NCBI GenBank assembly: GCA_020061585.1
Contig: JAGUXX010000115.1
Span: forward strand, 1-52,937
Origin: Betaproteobacteria bacterium
GTDB taxonomy: Bacteria > Pseudomonadota > Gammaproteobacteria > Burkholderiales > Thiobacillaceae
Direction: 5' to 3'
DNA length: 52,937 nucleotides
The position numbers and the translations under genes are program-made. The notes under the pieces are model-generated. The model saw only the letters and a list, made by a program, of their open reading frames with translations, made no database searches and was not told the DNA's origin. This document shows, piece by piece, positions 46,709 through 52,937 of the stretch; position 1 is the first letter of the stretch, and each line of letters starts with the position of its first letter.

Positions 46709-47239
46709 CTAATTTTGCGGAATGCGGATTTCCCGTTCGCCATAGCGTCCATCGTTGGCGCGCGGGTGGCAGGCGATGCAGTTGGCCAGCGTACCGATCT
46801 GCTTGCGCTTCCAGATACTCGGCCGCACTTCGTCGTGGATGAACTTGAAATAACCGGTCTCGCTGATCCGTTGCGGCGCGGCATTGGCCGGTATCGCGGC
46901 GTTGATGCGGCGCATCCGCACGGTCGCCTGACTGCCGTCAGAGGCGAGTAGTTCCAGCGCCTGGGTGATTTCCATACGCCGCGGATCGGCGAGGCTGGCG
47001 TCCTCGCCGAAATGATCGGCCAATTCGGCCATCAGCTTGCGCCAGGAGCGCGCCGGCAACATGCCCGGCGCATAAGCGGTGTGGCAACTGCCGCATTCAT
47101 CGACATAAGTCTTGCCGCCGGGCATCGGAAAATTGGCCTGGTCATGGGCGGGGGCTCGGGTGATCAGCAAGGTCGAGCCGCCAACCGCGAGCAGCAGCGT
47201 CAACAGGTGTTTCCAGGTGATGCGATAGTCATTGTGCAT
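46709..47239 (-). CDS. dihaem cytochrome c (DHC) of the SHP operon
   Basis: This 176-residue protein has an N-terminal anchor or signal (HLLTLLLAVGGSTLLITRAPA) and two haem c sites: DECGSCHTAYAPGMLP (about residues 48-53) and NCIACHPRANDGRYG (about 153-157). DHC proteins donate electrons to SHP. It follows the SHP gene by seven bases, the order found in Rhodobacter-type operons. Confidence 0.9.
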   Translation of the reverse strand: MHNDYRITWKHLLTLLLAVGGSTLLITRAPAHDQANFPMPGGKTYVDECGSCHTAYAPGMLPARSWRKLMAELADHFGEDASLADPRRMEITQALELLASDGSQATVRMRRINAAIPANAAPQRISETGYFKFIHDEVRPSIWKRKQIGTLANCIACHPRANDGRYGEREIRIPQN

Positions 47240-47246
47240 GGCGCGG

Positions 47247-47630
47247 TCACTGCAGCGAGATCATGTAAGCGGTGAAATCGGCTTTTTTCTGCGGGCTACA
47301 GGCGCGGCCCAGTACATCGTTGCAGTTGCGTTTGAACCATTTTTCCACCTTCTCGGGATCGGTGAAGCGATCCTTGTGCGCGACCGGCGCCAGCGGATCG
47401 ATCGCCTTGCTGGTTCGGACATGCTGTCCAACCGCCTTGGCGTTATCGGTGTGGCATGCGGTGCAGGAATCGGCCGTCTTGCCGCCGCTGAACTTGCCCC
47501 GATACAGCTTTTCTCCGCGCGCGGCGGAAGCCGGCCCAGCCTGCGCCACCAGACTGTCAAGTATCTGCCGCGGGGTTGCGGCATAGGCCGAACCGCTGGC
47601 CAGCGCCAACATCAGAAGCCACTTGATCAT
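47247..47630 (-). CDS. SHP-type oxygen-binding cytochrome c (DUF1924)
   Basis: This 127-residue protein has a signal peptide (MIKWLLMLALASGSAYA), a haem c site DSCTACHTDNAKAVGQH, and the family-specific C-terminal block RFTDPEKVEKWFKRNCNDVLGRACS, in which the asparagine after RNC is the haem ligand that moves away on reduction so O2 or other ligands bind. The physiological role is not settled. Its ATG overlaps the cytochrome b stop by four bases. Confidence 0.88.
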   Translation of the reverse strand: MIKWLLMLALASGSAYAATPRQILDSLVAQAGPASAARGEKLYRGKFSGGKTADSCTACHTDNAKAVGQHVRTSKAIDPLAPVAHKDRFTDPEKVEKWFKRNCNDVLGRACSPQKKADFTAYMISLQ

Positions 47631-48241
47631 TGCCTTTCCTTTCGATACTGATAACCGCTGACCATCGCCTGCGCCAGCGGAACGCCGTGCCGCGCCTCGT
47701 GCGCGATCAGTGCCGCGATATGGATCAGCACGAAGCCGATGACAAATTCTTCCAGCACGTCATGCGGCGTCGCGAACCACGGCTTCATCAACACGTCATG
47801 CCCCAGCCAGTCGTATAACGGCCCACGCCCTTGATCGATGGCCGCCAGGGCCATGCCGGTCAAGGCCATGATCAGCACGATCAGGTAGAACAGCAGATAG
47901 ACGGCGGAGGCGAGTGGATGGTGACCATAGGCGTCCGGTTCGGTAAACCAGCGCCGTGTCCGCATCGCTTGCCACCAGGCCGGCGCATGCCACAGCGCGG
48001 CCAGGCTGGCATGCGGCGGTCCGTTGATGCCCCAGGCCAATCGCGCCACCAATCCGATCGTCAGGGCATCGCCGGCCCAGACGTGCAAACGCCAGAGGAC
48101 GCTTGCCTCCGGCGTGAATTCGACCCAGGCCGCGAGCTGCGCGCTGATCACCAGCAGCAGTATCGCGATGCCGTTCCAGGCATGGATGCCGCGCAGCAGC
48201 GGATCGAAAACCTTCTCCCGGTTCAACGACATCCGGGACAT
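47627..48241 (-). CDS. cytochrome b561-type membrane protein of the SHP operon
   Basis: This 204-residue protein has four hydrophobic helices and histidines placed as haem b ligands: RGIHAWNGIAILL (His about 19), RLHVWAGDALTIGLVARLAWG (His about 53), and HDVLEEFVIGFVLIHIAAL near the end. It would pass electrons from quinol to the periplasmic haem proteins DHC and SHP. It lies nine bases after the cytochrome c gene. Confidence 0.9.
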   Translation of the reverse strand: MSRMSLNREKVFDPLLRGIHAWNGIAILLLVISAQLAAWVEFTPEASVLWRLHVWAGDALTIGLVARLAWGINGPPHASLAALWHAPAWWQAMRTRRWFTEPDAYGHHPLASAVYLLFYLIVLIMALTGMALAAIDQGRGPLYDWLGHDVLMKPWFATPHDVLEEFVIGFVLIHIAALIAHEARHGVPLAQAMVSGYQYRKERQ

Positions 48242-48250
48242 GGGATTGGC

Positions 48251-48667
48251 TTACCTGGCGACCGGATAAGCCGGGAAGGCATAGGGCATAGCGGCCGGCT
48301 GAGCGGTTTCGTCATCGTCGCCCTTGATCTTGATCAGCGACGAGGTGAATGCCGGCTTGCCGAGCGACTGGTAGTAGGCGGCGATATCCTCGATTTCCTT
48401 CTCGTCGAAGAAGGCGACGGCCATGTTCATCATCGGATGCAGAATCTTGCCGGATTTGTACTTCATGGTCTTCACCGCCAGTTTGTCCGCATTCCGCCCG
48501 CCAAGTTGCAGGGTGTAGAAAATGCCGGGGTAGACGTCGCTGCCGTGACAGGCGATGCAGGCGGTGGCTTTTTGCTTGCCGACCACCGGATCAGCCGACA
48601 ATGCCGAGGTGGAAACGACCAAAGCGGTCAGCGCGGCAGCGCTCAGTGCGATATTCAGGACTTTCAT
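48251..48667 (-). CDS. class I cytochrome c, first gene of the SHP operon
   Basis: This 138-residue protein has a signal peptide (IALSAAALTALVVSTSALS), haem motif ACIACHGSDVYPGIFYTLQ and a methionine ligand region ILHPMMNMAV. It resembles small periplasmic cytochromes (c553/cytochrome subunit II-like). The C-terminus carries a proline/alanine tail (AMPYAFPAYPVAR). TAGGAG precedes the ATG. A sigma-70 promoter lies about 60-90 bases upstream. Confidence 0.9.
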   Translation of the reverse strand: MKVLNIALSAAALTALVVSTSALSADPVVGKQKATACIACHGSDVYPGIFYTLQLGGRNADKLAVKTMKYKSGKILHPMMNMAVAFFDEKEIEDIAAYYQSLGKPAFTSSLIKIKGDDDETAQPAAMPYAFPAYPVAR

Positions 48668-48725
48668 GGCAGACTCCTAAGCAGGTTTTATGTACAGGAC
48701 AAAGCATGGATAAAAACACAAATCG

Positions 48726-48754
48726 ATAATCTTTTAATTTTCTAATATTGTCAA
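48726..48754 (-). promoter_or_regulatory. predicted sigma-70 promoter of the cytochrome/SHP operon
   Basis: On the minus strand TTGACA (48749-48754) and GATTAT (48726-48731) are 17 bases apart. The spacer contains ATTAGAAAATT, which equals half of the rhd-promoter operator plus three bases, so the two operons may share a regulator. Further upstream at 48817-48824 lies TGGACAAA, the box seen four times before the MerR-type gene. Confidence 0.65.
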
Positions 48755-48843
48755 TATTCCCCATTCAATCTGGTACATAGCATAAGATTATTGCAGGGTT
48801 AAGTTGCAACATCAGATGGACAAAACGCTGGACAGGCGTCACA

Positions 48844-50289
48844 TCAAATGGCCATGCACAGGTATTTGGTCTCCAGATACGCCTCGATGCCTGCCGCTCC
48901 GCCCTCGCGTCCAAGGCCTGATTGCTTGACCCCGCCAAACGGCGCGACTTCGGTCGAGATCACCCCGGCGTTGACCCCCACCATGCCGTACTGCAACGCT
49001 TCGGCGACACGCCAGGTGCGCGTCAGGTCGCGGGTATAAAAATACGCCGCCAGACCGAACTCGCTATCGTTGGCCAGATCGATCGCCTGCTTCTCGGTCT
49101 GGAAACGAATCACCGGCGCAACCGGCCCGAACGTCTCTTCCCGGCAGATGCGCATCGCCGCCGATGCATCGGCCAGCACTGTCGGCTGGAAAAATCCGCC
49201 GCCCAAGGCATGCCGCGCGCCGCCGCAAGCCACGCGCGCGCCTTGCGCCACGGCATCGCGGATGTGGCGCTCGACCTTGTCCACCGCCGCCAGATCGACC
49301 AGCGGCCCCTGTTCCACGCCGGCATCCAGACCATTGCCGACACGCAAGCGGCTGACCGCCGCCGCCAGCCGTTCGACAAACGCATCGTGGATGCCGTCCT
49401 GCGCCATCAGCCGATTGGCGCAGACGCAGGTCTGGCCGGCATTGCGATATTTGGACGCCAGCGCGCCCTCGACCGCCGCGTCGAGATCGGCATCATCGAA
49501 CACGATGAACGGCGCATTGCCGCCCAACTCCAGTGAAACGCTCTTCAACGTGCCGGCGCAGGCCGCCATCAGGCGCTTGCCGGTTTCGGTCGAACCGGTG
49601 AAGGACAGCTTGCGCACGCGCGGATCACGGGTCAGTTCCTCGCCGATCAGTTCGGCGTCGCCGGTCAACACATTCAACACCCCGGCCGGCAGACCGGCTT
49701 GCTCGCCCAGCCAGGCCAGCGCCAGCGTGGTAAACGGGGTCTTCGACGCCGGCTTGGCCAGCACCGTGCAACCCGCCGCCAACGCCGCGCCCGCCTTGCG
49801 GGTCAGCATCGCCGCCGGGAAGTTCCATGGCGTGATCAGCGCCGCCACACCGATCGCCTGTTTCAGCGTGACGATGCGTCGGCCAGGCCACGGCGAAGGA
49901 ATCACCTCGCCATAGACCCGCTTGGCTTCTTCACTGAACCATTCCAGAAAGCCGGCCGCGTAAATCACTTCGCCGCGCGCCTCGGCCAGGGGCTTGCCCT
50001 GTTCCAGCGTGATGATGCGCGCCAGATCATCGACATGGGTCAGCAGCAAACCATGCCAGCGCCGCAGGATCGCGGCGCGTTCCTTGGCCGGCAGGCCGCG
50101 CCAGGCCGGCAAAGCGGCATCCGCGGCGGCGATAGCCCCGGCCAGTGTTTCGCGCGGCAACCGGGGTACGCTGCCCAGCCGTTCGCCGGTTGCGGGATTG
50201 AACACCGGAATTTCATCGGTCGCCGAGATCCACTCGCCGTTGACATAGGCCTGCTGTCGAAACAAGGCCGGCTGCGATAACTGTTTCAT
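48844..50289 (-). CDS. gabD: succinate-semialdehyde dehydrogenase family protein
   Basis: This 481-residue aldehyde dehydrogenase has ITPWNFPAAMLTRKAGAAL, SLELGGNAPFIVFDDAD (catalytic Glu) and YRNAGQTCVCANR (catalytic Cys), all typical of GabD, which makes succinate from its semialdehyde with NAD(P). The C-terminal VAPFGGVKQSGLGREGG is conserved. Other semialdehydes are possible substrates. Its ATG overlaps the upstream gene by four bases. Confidence 0.9.
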   Translation of the reverse strand: MKQLSQPALFRQQAYVNGEWISATDEIPVFNPATGERLGSVPRLPRETLAGAIAAADAALPAWRGLPAKERAAILRRWHGLLLTHVDDLARIITLEQGKPLAEARGEVIYAAGFLEWFSEEAKRVYGEVIPSPWPGRRIVTLKQAIGVAALITPWNFPAAMLTRKAGAALAAGCTVLAKPASKTPFTTLALAWLGEQAGLPAGVLNVLTGDAELIGEELTRDPRVRKLSFTGSTETGKRLMAACAGTLKSVSLELGGNAPFIVFDDADLDAAVEGALASKYRNAGQTCVCANRLMAQDGIHDAFVERLAAAVSRLRVGNGLDAGVEQGPLVDLAAVDKVERHIRDAVAQGARVACGGARHALGGGFFQPTVLADASAAMRICREETFGPVAPVIRFQTEKQAIDLANDSEFGLAAYFYTRDLTRTWRVAEALQYGMVGVNAGVISTEVAPFGGVKQSGLGREGGAAGIEAYLETKYLCMAI

Positions 50290-50942
50290 GTGCTTTCTCC
50301 CAAGCTTTGCAGGCTTTCCGCCGCGATTTCCCGGACCTCCGCGTTGGCGTCGCGCAGCGCCGCGCGCAACCAGGGTCGCGCAGCATCCGACTGGGTCAGG
50401 CTCAGCAGATGCGCGGCATCGGCGCGCACCCGGGCATCGTCATCGCCGGTCAATTTGCCCAGATCGTCCACCACAGCGCGCAACGCGGCGTGACCCGCAT
50501 AGTCCTCGAACAGCACGCCGACGCCCAATTTCACGTTGAGACTGGCCTCGGGATTGGCGACGATCGGCAACAACGACGCCAGTCGCGCGGGATCGGCCTG
50601 GATCAGCCGCCTGACCTGTTCCAGATCAGCCTGCTTGAGCAGATCATGGAACGCATCGGCGTAGCCATCAGGACTTGCAGCCGCCTGCGCGCGCGCCGCC
50701 CACAGCGCAATCTCGGCGCCGCCGCGTGCGCCCGACAATTCAAACGGGCCGAGGCGCAACCAGGGCACGCCGCGCACACCCAGCGCCTGAGCCGCTTGCG
50801 GATGGCATTCGAGATTGACCACTTCCAGCCGACCAATCTCGCCGCGCTTGATCAATTCCGTTAAACCGGCCAGCACGACCGGACAGTGCGGACACTGGCT
50901 GGAGAGCAACAACAAGGCATCGGGCAACTGACAGACATTCAT
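50286..50942 (-). CDS. thioredoxin-fold plus HEAT-repeat protein
   Basis: This 218-residue protein has a thioredoxin-like N-terminus with CPHC at residues 17-20 (LLLSSQCPHCPVVLAGLTEL) and the cis-proline region VRGVPWLRLGPFE. Helical HEAT-type repeats follow from residue about 130 (DDDARVRADAAHLLSLTQSD, RAALRDANAEVREIAAESLQ). The CPHC pair suggests thiol-disulfide chemistry, and HEAT repeats suggest a protein partner. It is the first gene of the pair with gabD. Confidence 0.8.
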   Translation of the reverse strand: MNVCQLPDALLLLSSQCPHCPVVLAGLTELIKRGEIGRLEVVNLECHPQAAQALGVRGVPWLRLGPFELSGARGGAEIALWAARAQAAASPDGYADAFHDLLKQADLEQVRRLIQADPARLASLLPIVANPEASLNVKLGVGVLFEDYAGHAALRAVVDDLGKLTGDDDARVRADAAHLLSLTQSDAARPWLRAALRDANAEVREIAAESLQSLGEST

Positions 50943-51010
50943 GGCTGGTGCTTTCGAGACGGGGTCGTTAGGCTAGCGCGGTGTAGCCCGCTTTGGAAGG
51001 AAACGCTCTG

Positions 51011-52093
51011 ATGTCCGCTATCGATCTGTTCACCCCCCTGCAACTGGGCCCCAATCGGCTCGCCAACCGCATGGTCATGGCGCCGCTGACGCGTAATCGC
51101 TCCACCCCGGAAGGCGTGCCGCAGGCGCTGAATGTCGAGTACTACCGGCAGCGCGCCAGCGCCGGCCTGATCCTCACTGAAGCCACCTGCATCGCGCCGG
51201 AAGCGATCGGCTATCCGCTCACCCCGGGCATCTGGAACAGCGCCCAGGTCGCCGGCTGGCAAGCGGTGACCGACGCCGTGCATGGCGCGGGCGGCAAGAT
51301 ATTCTGCCAACTCTGGCATGTAGGCCGCATCTCGCACCCGGATCTGCAACCTGGCGGCCAGTTGCCGGTCGCCCCATCGGCGATCAGACCCGCGGGTGAC
51401 GCATTCACGCTCGCCGGTCCGAAACCCTTCGTGACGCCGCGCGCGCTTTCCATCGAAGAACTGCCCGGCATCGTCAGCGACTACCGAAACGCCGCGCGCA
51501 ACGCCCTGCTGGCCGGATTCGACGGCGTCGAGGTGCATGCCGCCAACGGCTATCTGCTCGACGAGTTTCTGCGCGATGGCAGCAACCACCGCCTGGATGC
51601 CTATGGCGGCGGCATCGACAACCGCGCCCGCCTGTTGCTGGAAGTGCTCGGCGCGGTCGGCGAAGTTTGCCCGCCGGATCGTGTCGGCGTGCGCCTGTCG
51701 CCGGTGCAGCCGTTCAATGACATGCGCGACAGCAATCCGCAAGCCACCTTCGGCCGCGTCGTCGAACTGCTCAACGCGTTCGGCCTGGCCTATCTGCATG
51801 TCACCGAAATGGGTATTGATGCGCCAGGCAGCGCCGGCCCCCGGTTTGACCCGCTGGAACTGCGCGACCTCTGGCAAGGCGTGTTCATGACCAATGCCGG
51901 CTACGACAAAACGCGGGCCAACGCGGTTCTGCAAGCCGGCCAGGCCGATCTGGTGGCATTCGGCGTGCCGTTCATCGCCAACCCGGACCTGCCCCGGCGT
52001 TTCCAGCTCGATGCCCCGCTCAACCCGGCCGACCCCGCCACCTTCTACGGCGGCGGCGCGGCGGGCTACACCGACTACCCGGCTCTGGCCTGA
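51011..52093 (+). CDS. old yellow enzyme family alkene reductase
   Basis: This 360-residue flavin (FMN) TIM barrel reduces activated C=C bonds with NAD(P)H. It has LFTPLQLGPNRLANRMVMAPLTRNRS in two blocks, FCQLWHVGRISHP, and the active-site GVEVHAANGYLLDEFLRDGS, which supplies the H-x-x-N substrate pair and the proton-donating tyrosine. It matches the NemA/xenobiotic reductase branch. A GGAAGGAAA site precedes the ATG. It is followed six bases later by the MBL-fold gene, probably in one transcript. Confidence 0.92.
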   Translation: MSAIDLFTPLQLGPNRLANRMVMAPLTRNRSTPEGVPQALNVEYYRQRASAGLILTEATCIAPEAIGYPLTPGIWNSAQVAGWQAVTDAVHGAGGKIFCQLWHVGRISHPDLQPGGQLPVAPSAIRPAGDAFTLAGPKPFVTPRALSIEELPGIVSDYRNAARNALLAGFDGVEVHAANGYLLDEFLRDGSNHRLDAYGGGIDNRARLLLEVLGAVGEVCPPDRVGVRLSPVQPFNDMRDSNPQATFGRVVELLNAFGLAYLHVTEMGIDAPGSAGPRFDPLELRDLWQGVFMTNAGYDKTRANAVLQAGQADLVAFGVPFIANPDLPRRFQLDAPLNPADPATFYGGGAAGYTDYPALA

Positions 52094-52098
52094 ACCCC

Positions 52099-52737
52099 AT
52101 GCGTTTCGAAATCATTCCCGTCACCCCCTACCAGCAGAACTGCTCGCTGATCTGGTGCGAAACCACACTCAACGCCGCCCTGGTCGACCCGGGCGGCGAT
52201 GTCGAACAACTCCTCGCGGCGGTGCGGCGCGCCGGCGTCAAACTGGACAAGCTGTTGCTGACGCATGCTCACCTCGACCACGTCGGCGGCGCGCTGGAAC
52301 TGGCGCGTACCTTGAAATTGCCGATCATCGGCCCGCATCGAGAAGACGCGTTCTGGCTCGATGCCTTGCCGGAACAAGCCCGCATGTTCGGCTTTCCACC
52401 CGCCGAGGCGTTCCAGCCCGACCAATGGTTGCGGGATGGCGATGTCATCGAACTGGGCGCGCTGCGTCTGCGGGTGATTCATTGCCCCGGCCATACGCCC
52501 GGCCATGTCGTGTTCTATGAACCGGTCAGCCGTCATGCCTTTGTCGGCGATGTGCTGTTTCAGGGCAGCATCGGCCGCACCGATTTCCCCAGAGGCAACC
52601 ATGCCGCGCTGATCACCGCCATCAAGCAAAAACTTTTTCCGCTGGGAGACGATATCGCCTTTGTGCCGGGTCATGGCCCGATGAGCACATTCGGCCGCGA
52701 GCGACGCGCCAATCCCTATGTCGGCGAGGATGCTTGA
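52099..52737 (+). CDS. MBL-fold metallohydrolase (YcbL/glyoxalase II-like)
   Basis: This 212-residue metallo-beta-lactamase-fold enzyme has THAHLDHVGGALEL (two-zinc site), CPGHTPGHVVFYEP, VGDVLFQGSIGRTD and VPGHGPMSTFGRERR. It resembles YcbL, a glyoxalase-II-like thioesterase, but lacks the C-terminal helical domain of true glyoxalase II. It is followed by a terminator. Confidence 0.92.
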   Translation: MRFEIIPVTPYQQNCSLIWCETTLNAALVDPGGDVEQLLAAVRRAGVKLDKLLLTHAHLDHVGGALELARTLKLPIIGPHREDAFWLDALPEQARMFGFPPAEAFQPDQWLRDGDVIELGALRLRVIHCPGHTPGHVVFYEPVSRHAFVGDVLFQGSIGRTDFPRGNHAALITAIKQKLFPLGDDIAFVPGHGPMSTFGRERRANPYVGEDA

Positions 52738-52752
52738 CCAGTAAATGGACGT

Positions 52753-52782
52753 AAAAAAGCCGGACCGAGGTCCGGCTTTTTT
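52753..52782. terminator. bidirectional rho-independent terminator
   Basis: The stem GCCGGACC/GGTCCGGC with loop GA is flanked by A6 and T6. It lies between the MBL-fold gene and soxZ, which are convergent, and can end both transcripts. Confidence 0.9.
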
Positions 52783-52810
52783 CAGCTTGCGCTGAAGCGA
52801 CTGATCGAAA

Positions 52811-52937
52811 TCAGCCGATGGCGGCTTCAGCGGAGTTCTTGTCGCCGGTGTTGTCCACCCAGTTGACGACAACCTTGTCGCCCTTCTTGGCGCCCTTGAC
52901 CTTGAACGCCAGGTAGGGGTTCTTGGAAATGCCGCCG
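52811..52937 (-). CDS. soxZ: sulfur oxidation protein SoxZ, C-terminal part
   Basis: Only the last 41 residues are in the window: KNPYLAFKVKGAKKGDKVVV, then NWVDNTGDKNSAEAAIG and the stop at 52811. The NPY(L)xFKVKGAKKGDK pattern is the SoxZ C-terminus. SoxZ pairs with SoxY, which carries sulfur intermediates on a C-terminal cysteine in the periplasmic Sox pathway. The rest of the gene, and presumably soxY, lie beyond the right edge. Confidence 0.88.
   Translation of the reverse strand, partial: GGISKNPYLAFKVKGAKKGDKVVVNWVDNTGDKNSAEAAIG

Overview
The window looks like a piece of the chromosome of a chemolithotrophic, sulfur-oxidising betaproteobacterium of the Thiobacillus/Nitrosomonadales kind; this is inferred from gene content and order, and no species was identified. 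The evidence is the gene order murA-hisGDCBHAFIE-hinT-tatABC next to mlaFEDCB, a rhodanese-tusA-dsrE2 sulfur-transfer cluster, a soxZ gene entering at the right edge, several c-type cytochromes, and GC-rich DNA with many tightly coupled genes.

Layout. 1-1743 is accessory DNA that I read as the decayed edge of a chromosomal integron: small unknown genes on the minus strand, an attC-like site, and a diverging integron-integrase (intI) remnant split by a MITE. 1905-8761 is a mixed stretch: a pRiA4b ORF-3-like protein, a secreted GlcG/HbpS-like protein, a SprA-related protein, a YajD-like HNH protein, a CbiX-like protein, a MerR-type regulator with a B12-binding domain behind a phased operator array, CheD, an HDOD protein, and a stand-alone ammonium transporter with a sigma-54-type promoter. 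9208-24136 is an almost unbroken minus-strand run: mlaFEDCB (lipid transport), an ABC-2 exporter, ibaG, murA, the whole histidine pathway, hinT and tatABC.

24185-35931 holds a MITE, a short DUF72-like protein, a secreted protein built of about six Asp-Pro repeats, cysS-glnS, a TPR protein and an L,D-transpeptidase that share the same C-terminal domain, a cyclophilin, lpxH, two secreted unknowns and a FadL-family porin. 36084-37438 is the rhd-tusA-dsrE2 operon behind a promoter with a palindromic operator. 37616-42381 holds tRNA-Thr(CGT), ispB, tRNA-Pro(CGG), a TlpA-like thioredoxin, a FlaG-like pair and srkA.

42407-52937 holds an NAGGN-type amidotransferase without its usual partner, an MFS transporter, a CinA-type protein, a zinc-ribbon protein, an operon for cytochrome c, cytochrome b561, the oxygen-binding haem protein SHP and a dihaem cytochrome, a semialdehyde dehydrogenase with a thioredoxin-HEAT fusion, an old yellow enzyme, an MBL-fold hydrolase, and the 3' end of soxZ.

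Working together: the sulfur carriers (Rhd, TusA, DsrE2, SoxYZ) and cytochromes point to lithotrophic electron flow. The mla, lpxH, murA and L,D-transpeptidase genes serve the envelope. The most unusual items are the decayed integron, the 32-bp-phased TGGACAAA array whose motif recurs upstream of the cytochrome operon, and the Asp-Pro repeat protein.
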